From contig NZ_CP014145.1 of the NCBI RefSeq assembly GCF_001542775.1, positions 434,001 to 498,000 of the forward strand: a stretch of DNA of 64,000 bases, written 5' to 3'. This document shows positions 58,938-64,000 of the stretch, in pieces. The notes under the pieces are model-generated. The model had not been told where the DNA came from. It searched no databases and saw only the letters and a list, made by a program, of their open reading frames with translations. A program made the translations under genes and the position numbers. Numbering within the stretch: position 1 is the stretch's first letter; every line of letters starts with the position of its first letter. This stretch comes from Microterricola viridarii. Its GTDB lineage: Bacteria; Actinomycetota; Actinomycetes; Actinomycetales; Microbacteriaceae.

Positions 58938-58952
58938 GCTGTGGATAACTTT
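58938..58952 (+). promoter_or_regulatory. GCTGTGGATAACTTT motif, copy 1 (contains a perfect DnaA-box sequence)
   Basis: TGTGGATAA (58940-58948) is the reverse of the DnaA box TTATCCACA. The 15-base word recurs exactly at 60021-60035. This copy lies about 40 bases upstream of the 58988 gene and close to its expected -35 region. Confidence 0.5.
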
Positions 58953-58987
58953 CGACCGCTCCACGCGGAACCCGCTAGCGTGTGCGC

Positions 58988-59614
58988 ATGCGCTGGGAGA
59001 GCCTGTTCGACGACATGGAGAGCCAGCTCGAGCAGGAGCTGGGCGCCGAGGATGCCCAGCTGCGTGCGGAGGAGGAACGGCTCCGGCTCGGGCGGCTCAC
59101 CCTGCGCGGCCGCCTCGCCGCGCTCAGCCGGCAGACGGATGCCGCCTCCGGGCCGCTCCGGCTGGAGTTGCGCTCCGGCGCACACGTCACCGTGCGTGCG
59201 CTCACGTTCGGGCGGGACTGGCTGGCCGGCGAGATCGCCCCCGCCGGTTGGCCGGCCGCGGGCGGCGCGCAGTGCGTGATCCCGCTCGCGTCCGTCGCGG
59301 GTGTGCTGCTGGAGCGCTCCGCGGTCGAGCGCAGCCTCGAAGAGCAGCCGGCCGCACCGGCTCGGCTGGCGGAACGGATCGGGCTGGCCTTCGTGTTGCG
59401 CGACCTGTGCCGGCGCCGCGCCGGTATCGAGGTCGACTGCGGTCTGCGGCCATCGGGGGCGGCCTGGCTGTTGCACGGCACGATCGACCGGGTCGGCCGG
59501 GACCACTGCGACCTCGCGCTGCACGAGGCGGGCACCCCGCGGCGGGAGTCGCTGGTGACCGGCTATCGGATCGTGCCATTCGAGCAGATCATGATGGTAC
59601 GGCTGAGCGGATAG
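58988..59614 (+). CDS. hypothetical protein
   Basis: A 208-residue protein with no recognised domain. It has an acidic, helical start (WESLFDDMESQLEQELGAED, about 4-23), then arginine-rich helix, then an alternating beta-strand region (LELRSGAHVTVRALTF, VTGYRIVPFEQIMMVRLSG). No membrane segment or signal peptide. The ATG at 58988 stands 6 bases after TAGCGT (58976-58981), a clear leaderless promoter. It may be an actinobacterial protein of the secA-pdtaS interval; I do not recognise it. Confidence 0.75.
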   Translation: MRWESLFDDMESQLEQELGAEDAQLRAEEERLRLGRLTLRGRLAALSRQTDAASGPLRLELRSGAHVTVRALTFGRDWLAGEIAPAGWPAAGGAQCVIPLASVAGVLLERSAVERSLEEQPAAPARLAERIGLAFVLRDLCRRRAGIEVDCGLRPSGAAWLLHGTIDRVGRDHCDLALHEAGTPRRESLVTGYRIVPFEQIMMVRLSG

Positions 59615-59631
59615 CCCGTTGGGCCGCCGGC

Positions 59632-59973
59632 TCAGCTCTCGTCGCCCGGCGGCTGATCGTCCGGGCTGCGCGGCCCGCGCACGATGGTGCCGCCAGAGAG
59701 CTCGGGGATGTTGGCGAACGCGGCCTGGTTCCACAGCCCCATCCGCCGGGTCTCCTCGTACTTGGCCTCGATGTAGGCCTCCAGCACGGCGCGCTCCACC
59801 CGCCACATGCTCGCGCCACCGCTGCTGTCAGCCGCACGCCCGACCCGGATCGCCGCCAGCTCGCCGGAGCGTACCAGCGCCAGCGCCTCGTCGACGCTGA
59901 TCTTCAGGATCTCGGCGGTGTCGCCCAGGGTCACGAAGCGACCGAGGGCGTCATCGGGGGAGGCAGGAGGCAT
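59632..59973 (-). CDS. helix-turn-helix (excisionase/MerR-like) DNA-binding protein
   Basis: A 113-residue protein. FVTLGDTAEILKISVDEALALVRSGELAAIRVG (split here as FVTLGDTAEILK and ISVDEALALVRSGE) is the winged helix-turn-helix of BldC/excisionase-like proteins, with WRVERAVLEAYIEAKYEETRRMGL as an added helix. The start at 59973 lies 6 bases after a CATAAT hexamer (minus strand, 59980-59985), so it is leaderless; an opening 30 codons longer is rejected. A small regulator of unknown targets, convergent with the hypothetical gene. Confidence 0.8.
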   Translation of the reverse strand: MPPASPDDALGRFVTLGDTAEILKISVDEALALVRSGELAAIRVGRAADSSGGASMWRVERAVLEAYIEAKYEETRRMGLWNQAAFANIPELSGGTIVRGPRSPDDQPPGDES

Positions 59974-60020
59974 AGTCCGATTATGACCGTGCGCGGCCGC
60001 GACGACACCCGGAAGCCCGG

Positions 60021-60035
60021 GCTGTGGATAACTTT
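60021..60035 (+). promoter_or_regulatory. GCTGTGGATAACTTT motif, copy 2
   Basis: An exact repeat of the 15-base word at 58938, again with TGTGGATAA (60023-60031). It lies upstream of both the divergent helix-turn-helix gene (start 59973) and the SAF gene (start 60130). Confidence 0.5.
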
Positions 60036-60129
60036 TTCGGGCGCCTCGGAACTTTGCAATCATGGGAGCGCCGGCGCGGCAGGAATGGCGTCGGCGGCGA
60101 CAGGACGGTCATCGAGGAAGGGCGCGCTC

Positions 60130-60777
60130 ATGGGGCAGCAGGTCGACGGCGAGGCGGTGCGGGCTTCGAGACGGCCGTTCTGGTTCGACCCGCGCTTCGC
60201 GGTCGGCATCGTGCTCGTCATCGGCTCGGTCGTCGGCGTCTACGCGGTCGTCGCCGGCGTGGATGACAGGGCCGAGGTCTACGCGGCCAGGGGCGCGCTG
60301 CCGGCCGGCACGACCGTCACGGCCGACCAGCTGGAGACGGCCGCGGTGAGCCTCGGCACGCTGGGCGACCGCTACCTCGCCGTCGGAGAGCTGCCCGAGC
60401 AGGGCTTGGTGCTCACCCGGGCCGTGTCCGCCGGGGAGCTGATCCCGGCAGCCGCGCTCAGCGAACAGGCGGAGGCCGGCCACACCAGCGTGGTGGTCGG
60501 GCTCTCCGGAGACATCGCAGCCGCCGTGGCGCCCGGCGCCCGGGTCGACCTCTGGGCCGCGGAGCAGCTGGAGCACGGCCGTTTTGGCCCACCCGCCGTC
60601 ATCCTCTCGGCCGGCGAGGTGGTGCGAGTGTTCGACGGCGGCGGACTGCTCGGCGGACAGGGCCGCTCGGTGGAGCTGCGGCTGCCGACCGGCAAGGTCG
60701 CCGCGGTGTTGCAAGCGATCGCCAACGGCGACGCGCTCTCGCTGGTGCCGGCCAGCCTCGCCCAGGCGGCGGAGTAG
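60130..60777 (+). CDS. SAF domain protein, CpaB-like
   Basis: A 215-residue protein with a basic N-terminus, one membrane helix at about 22-43 (FAVGIVLVIGSVVGVYAVVAG), and a SAF domain (about 50-120, ARGALPAGTTVTADQLETAAV) followed by a RcpC/CpaB-like beta-region. CpaB proteins shape the secretin or rod of Flp pili. GAGGAAGGG lies about 8 bases before the ATG. The next gene, 2 bases on, is CpaE-like, but no pilin, secretin or TadA motor is seen near, so the pair may have another task. Confidence 0.82.
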   Translation: MGQQVDGEAVRASRRPFWFDPRFAVGIVLVIGSVVGVYAVVAGVDDRAEVYAARGALPAGTTVTADQLETAAVSLGTLGDRYLAVGELPEQGLVLTRAVSAGELIPAAALSEQAEAGHTSVVVGLSGDIAAAVAPGARVDLWAAEQLEHGRFGPPAVILSAGEVVRVFDGGGLLGGQGRSVELRLPTGKVAAVLQAIANGDALSLVPASLAQAAE

Positions 60778-60779
60778 CG

Positions 60780-62027
60780 ATGGCCACCCTGGTGCTCGCC
60801 CTCGACGGCCACACAGAGGACAGGCTGCTGGCCGACATCCTCGAGCATGGCCACCACATCGCGGCGAGGCTCGGCACCGCGCGCGAGGTCGTCGCCGCCC
60901 TGGAAGGCGGCGCAGGGCCGGAGGCGGCCCGCATCGACGCCGTGATCGTCTCGGCCAGCACGCAGACGCTCGGGGCCGAGCTGCTCGCGGTCTGCGATCG
61001 CCGCGGCATCCGTCTCATCGCGCTCGCCGACGACGCAGGGGAGCGCGCGCATGCCGCCCGGATCGGGCTGCACGAGGTGGTCGTGGCCGGCGCGCCCTGG
61101 GCAGAGATCGAGGGGCAGCTCACCGCCGGGGTGGCAGAGCGCCCGGCGTCGGAGCCCCTTGCGGCCGGCGGCACCGTGATCGTGGTGTGGGGCCCGGGTG
61201 GGGCGCCGGGGCGCACGACGGTTGCGGTGAACATCGCCGCCGAAATCGCCGCGCTCGGCCACTCCGTCGTGCTTGCGGATGCCGACAGCTACGGCGGAAC
61301 GGTGGCGCCCGTGCTCGGCATGCTGGACGAGTCGCCCGGCTTCGCCGCAGCCTGCCGGCTGAGCGGCAACGGCGGCCTGGACCAGGGCGAGCTGGAGCGG
61401 ATCGCGCAGCGCTACCTCTCGCCGCAGGGCGGCCTCTGGGTGCTGACCGGCATCGGCCGCGCGGAGCGCTGGCCAGAGCTCGCCGCCGAGAAGGTGACCA
61501 CGACGATCGAGGCCTGCCGGGGCTGGCAGGAGTACACGGTGATCGACATCGGTTTCTGCCTGGAGTTCGACGAGGAGATCGCCAGCGACCTGTTCGCGCC
61601 GCGCCGGAACGCCGCCGCCGCGGCCGCGCTGGCGGCGGCCGACCACGTCGTCGCCGTCGGCTTGGCCGATCCGGTCGGCATGTCCCGGTTCCTGCGCGGG
61701 TTCGCGGCGCTGCCGGAGCACGCGCCGACGGCCAGGATCAGTGTCGTCATGAACCGGGTGCGGGCCAGCGCGGTGGGGCTGGACCCGCACGGCCAGGTGC
61801 GCCAGACGCTGCGCCGTTTCGGCGGCATCGAACAGGCGACGCTGCTGCCGCACGAGCTGAACGCCCTGGACACGGCCGTGCTGGACGGCCGCACCCTGCG
61901 CGACTCCGCGCCCCGCTCGGCTGTGCGGGCCGGCATCCGCGACCTGGTCGCGACAGAACTCGTGCCTGACGTTGCGCAGCCGCCGCGCCGGCGGGCGCTC
62001 TGGCCGCTCTTCGGTGCCGCCCGGTAA
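60780..62027 (+). CDS. CpaE/MinD-like P-loop protein
   Basis: A 415-residue protein. The N-terminal 120 residues are a degenerate receiver-like domain; from about 133 a ParA/MinD-type ATPase domain begins with VIVVWGPGGAPGRTTVAVNI. The deviant Walker A lacks the signature lysine of KGGxGKT and has an arginine before TT. Further motifs: VVLADADSYGGTVA (switch) and YTVIDIGFCLEF (Walker B-like). It ends in a basic, Pro-Arg-rich tail. It follows the CpaB-like gene by 2 bases and precedes pdtaS. Confidence 0.82.
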   Translation: MATLVLALDGHTEDRLLADILEHGHHIAARLGTAREVVAALEGGAGPEAARIDAVIVSASTQTLGAELLAVCDRRGIRLIALADDAGERAHAARIGLHEVVVAGAPWAEIEGQLTAGVAERPASEPLAAGGTVIVVWGPGGAPGRTTVAVNIAAEIAALGHSVVLADADSYGGTVAPVLGMLDESPGFAAACRLSGNGGLDQGELERIAQRYLSPQGGLWVLTGIGRAERWPELAAEKVTTTIEACRGWQEYTVIDIGFCLEFDEEIASDLFAPRRNAAAAAALAAADHVVAVGLADPVGMSRFLRGFAALPEHAPTARISVVMNRVRASAVGLDPHGQVRQTLRRFGGIEQATLLPHELNALDTAVLDGRTLRDSAPRSAVRAGIRDLVATELVPDVAQPPRRRALWPLFGAAR

Positions 62028-62030
62028 AGG

Positions 62031-62036
62031 TACGCT
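62031..62036 (+). promoter_or_regulatory. -10 element of a leaderless promoter for pdtaS
   Basis: TACGCT, then 6 bases, then the GTG at 62043. Confidence 0.6.
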
Positions 62037-62042
62037 GGATGC

Positions 62043-63539
62043 GTGTCGACGCTTAGTGATCTCGTACTTGCCCAGGGCCGCAGCAGCCAGGTTGATGTTG
62101 ATTGGCTGCACATGCTGGTCGCAGACGGCCAGCTCATCGCCGACCTCGCCTTCGCCGACATCGTCATCTGGGTGCCGACAGAGGCGGGCAGCTTCGTTGC
62201 TGTCGCGCACGCCCGGCCCTCCAGCGCCGCCACCCTGTTCTACCGCGACTTCGTCGGCCAGGAGATCAAGGGCGAGTGGCGCAAGCAGGTGACGGAGGCC
62301 TTCGAGACCGCGAAGATCGTCGACAACACCGCGCCGGACTGGTACGAGGAGACGCCGACCCGCGTCAAGGCCGTTCCCGTGATGCGCCGGATCTCGGCAT
62401 CCGGCTCGGCCGTGGCCGAGGCACCCGTCGCCGTGCTCACCCGGCACACCAACCTGAGCGAGGCGCGCACTCCGAGCCGCCAGGAGCTCACCTTCAACGA
62501 CTGCGCGAGCGAACTGTTCGCGATGATCGCCTCCGGCGATTTCCCCGATCTCGGCGCCCCGACCGGGCCGCGTCGTGGCGCCCCGCGCGCCTCCGACGGC
62601 CTGATCCGACTCGACGTGGACGGGATGACGACGTTCGCCAGCCCGAACGCGCTCTCCGCCTTCAACCGGATGGGCTTCGCCGATGAGCTCGAGGGGGAGT
62701 CGCTGGCCGAGGTCACCACCAAGCTGCTGCCGGGCAAGCTCGTCGTCGACGAGTCGCTGCCGCTCGTCGTCACCGGCCGTGCCCCCTGGCGCACCGACAT
62801 CGAGGCGCGCGGCGTCACGGTCGGCCTCCGTGCGATCCCCATCCGCAACCGCGGCGAGCGGGTCGGCGCGATCGTGCTTTGCCGCGACGTGACCGAGCTG
62901 CGCCACCAGGAGCGCGAGCTGATCACCAAGGACGCCACGATCCGTGAGATCCACCACCGGGTGAAGAACAACCTGCAGACGGTGGCATCGCTGCTGCGCA
63001 TCCAGGCCCGCCGCGGCCGCTCTGAGGAGGCCAGGGAGGCGCTGACCCAGGCCATGCGCCGCGTTGCGGCCATCGCCGTCGTGCACGACACCCTCTCGGA
63101 GGGGCTCAGCCAGAACGTCGACTTCGACGCCGTATTCGACCGCGTGCTGCTGCTCGTGGCCGAGGTCGCCTCCGCGCACAACACGACCGTCCACCCGAAG
63201 TCCAGCGGCACCTTCGGCGTGCTGCCCAGCGAGTACGCGACGCCGCTGGCGCTCGCACTGACCGAGCTCGTCACCAACGCCGTCGAGCACGGGCTGGCCG
63301 GCCGCGAGGGCGAGGTCGAGATCATCGCCGAGCGCGATGACGAGAATCTCACCGTGCGGGTGCGCGACACCGGCTCCGGCCTGCCGGAGGGCAAGGTGGG
63401 CTCCGGCCTCGGCACCCAGATCGTGCGCACCCTGATCCAGGGCGAGCTCGGCGGAACGATCGATTGGCACACCGTGCTCGGCAGCGGAACCGAGGTCACG
63501 ATCGAGATCCCGCTGCGCTGGTTGGACAAGCGTCGGTAG
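62043..63539 (+). CDS. pdtaS: sensor histidine kinase PdtaS
   Basis: A 498-residue soluble kinase. An N-terminal GAF domain (about 20-150) and a PAS domain (about 180-290, LIRLDVDGMTTFASPNALS and VLCRDVTELRHQERE) precede the HisKA_2 dimerisation helix with the phosphoacceptor His304 in IREIHHRVKNNLQTVAS, and an HATPase domain with LTELVTNAVEHGLAG and RDTGSGLPEG. In M. tuberculosis PdtaS acts with the ANTAR regulator PdtaR and lies next to whiB1, as here. Its partner is not in the window. Confidence 0.94.
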   Translation: MSTLSDLVLAQGRSSQVDVDWLHMLVADGQLIADLAFADIVIWVPTEAGSFVAVAHARPSSAATLFYRDFVGQEIKGEWRKQVTEAFETAKIVDNTAPDWYEETPTRVKAVPVMRRISASGSAVAEAPVAVLTRHTNLSEARTPSRQELTFNDCASELFAMIASGDFPDLGAPTGPRRGAPRASDGLIRLDVDGMTTFASPNALSAFNRMGFADELEGESLAEVTTKLLPGKLVVDESLPLVVTGRAPWRTDIEARGVTVGLRAIPIRNRGERVGAIVLCRDVTELRHQERELITKDATIREIHHRVKNNLQTVASLLRIQARRGRSEEAREALTQAMRRVAAIAVVHDTLSEGLSQNVDFDAVFDRVLLLVAEVASAHNTTVHPKSSGTFGVLPSEYATPLALALTELVTNAVEHGLAGREGEVEIIAERDDENLTVRVRDTGSGLPEGKVGSGLGTQIVRTLIQGELGGTIDWHTVLGSGTEVTIEIPLRWLDKRR

Positions 63540-63565
63540 ACGAGGGCCCAGCACCCCGGCAACGA

Positions 63566-63598
63566 AGAAGCGCCGCACGGATTCCGTGCGGCGCTTCT
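63566..63598. terminator. rho-independent-like terminator between pdtaS and whiB1
   Basis: AGAAGCGCCGCACGGA and its exact complement, 16 bp, around a single-base centre (in practice a 3-5 base loop). It lies between convergent genes and can act in both directions. Confidence 0.85.
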
Positions 63599-63627
63599 GT
63601 CTTGAATCTCTCGGAGGGGTTCGACCT

Positions 63628-63876
63628 CTAGGAAGCGCGGCGTGCGCGTGCGGCGCGGCGCTTGAGCGCGCGGCGCTCGTCCTCGCTGAGGCCTCCCCAG
63701 ACACCGGAGTCCTGTCCGGTCTCCAGTGCATACTGCAGGCAGATCTCGGTGACGTTGCAGCGGCCGCAGACGGCCTTCGCCTTCTCGATCTGGTCGACGG
63801 CCGGGCCCGTATTCCCCACAGGGAAGAAGAGCTCGGGGTCGGCGGTCAGGCAGGCAGCTTTATCGCGCCAATCCAT
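63628..63876 (-). CDS. whiB1: WhiB1-like iron-sulfur transcription factor
   Basis: An 82-residue Wbl protein. Cysteines at 9, 37, 40 and 46 bind a [4Fe-4S] cluster; DWRDKAACLTADPELFFPVG starts the protein and GVWGGLSEDERRALKRRAAR ends the core (turn plus basic helix). This is WhiB1's pattern, a NO-responsive regulator that binds the primary sigma factor. The gene is convergent with pdtaS, as in M. tuberculosis Rv3219/Rv3220c. AAGGAG lies about 9 bases before the ATG. Confidence 0.95.
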   Translation of the reverse strand: MDWRDKAACLTADPELFFPVGNTGPAVDQIEKAKAVCGRCNVTEICLQYALETGQDSGVWGGLSEDERRALKRRAARARRAS

Positions 63877-63972
63877 GGGGGTGCTCCTTTATTGCGGGGG
63901 TTGTTCTGCGGAGCCGTCCGGCTCACATGCGAGTAACGGTCAGGTTGCAGGAAGTAGAATCTGAGATATTCA

Positions 63973-63990
63973 GCTCACGTCCCTGTGAGC
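63973..63990. promoter_or_regulatory. 18-bp palindrome upstream of whiB1
   Basis: GCTCACGTCCCTGTGAGC, two 6-bp arms with a 6-base centre, about 100 bases upstream of the whiB1 start. It may be an operator, or the start of control sequences of a gene beyond the window. The CRP consensus GTGA-N6-TCAC has the arms in the other order. Confidence 0.4.
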
Positions 63991-64000
63991 GTCAACTTGA

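Noticed and set aside
60372..63731. An 1119-codon open frame on the minus strand
   Set aside because: It lies opposite the CpaE-like and pdtaS genes, crosses the terminator between pdtaS and whiB1, and shows no recognisable family. Real genes on the plus strand explain the region.
63973..63990. A CRP-type binding site before whiB1
   Set aside because: The arms read GCTCAC...GTGAGC, the reverse order of GTGA-N6-TCAC, so the match to the consensus fails.

Overview
The window is high-GC DNA from an actinobacterium, most likely a member of the Microbacteriaceae. The supporting markers are two WhiB iron-sulfur regulators, an MtrA-MtrB-LpqB cluster, a DUF3499 protein, a Rv3235-like protein, a SecA without a C-terminal zinc tail, and many start codons placed 6-9 bases after a TAnnnT -10 hexamer, which is the mark of leaderless transcription. 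The family assignment is inference from gene content and order; no 16S gene is present.

Left part (1-29.8 kb): a large surface-glycopolymer locus. It holds about ten glycosyltransferases (GT2 and GT4), two flippase-like proteins, two O-antigen-ligase/polymerase-like proteins (one frameshifted), three DUF2142 membrane proteins (one cut by the window edge, one frameshifted), a further multispanning GT-C-like protein, GtrA and DUF2304 partners, and sugar-nucleotide enzymes. Two precursor routes can be read. One is a WbpA/WbpB/WbpE/WbpD-like set (3.9-9.5 kb) expected to make a UDP-2,3-diacetamido-uronic acid. The other is a tandem pair of GDP-mannose 4,6-dehydratase-like genes (25.2-27.1 kb) for a GDP-6-deoxyhexose, with mannose 6-phosphate isomerase at 31.1 kb feeding GDP-mannose. 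Doubled flippase- and polymerase-like genes suggest two polymers.

Middle (29.8-34.6 kb): a glutaryl-CoA-dehydrogenase-type acyl-CoA dehydrogenase, manA, a GlxA-type AraC regulator with a striking array of TGGCA sites upstream, a small membrane protein and a second galE.

Right part (34.6-64 kb): a conserved actinobacterial core block, in an order that resembles (from memory) M. tuberculosis Rv3219-Rv3260: whiB2, a GT2-membrane fusion, DUF5719, a zincin-like protein, DUF3499, ahcY; an RDD / SpoIIM / DUF58 / MoxR / DUF4350 / DUF4129 / GDPD-membrane module; mtrA-mtrB-lpqB; comF; hpf; secA; a Rv3235-like gene; a CpaB/CpaE-like pair; pdtaS and whiB1.

Four genes (at 3.9, 16.8, 27.1 and 35.2 kb) are each interrupted by what reads as the loss of one base in a short C/G run, and each gives a complete family-length protein if one base is restored. 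Sequencing or assembly error is the simplest explanation. No tRNA, rRNA, insertion sequence, CRISPR array or integrase was seen. No stretch above 300 bases lacks a gene.
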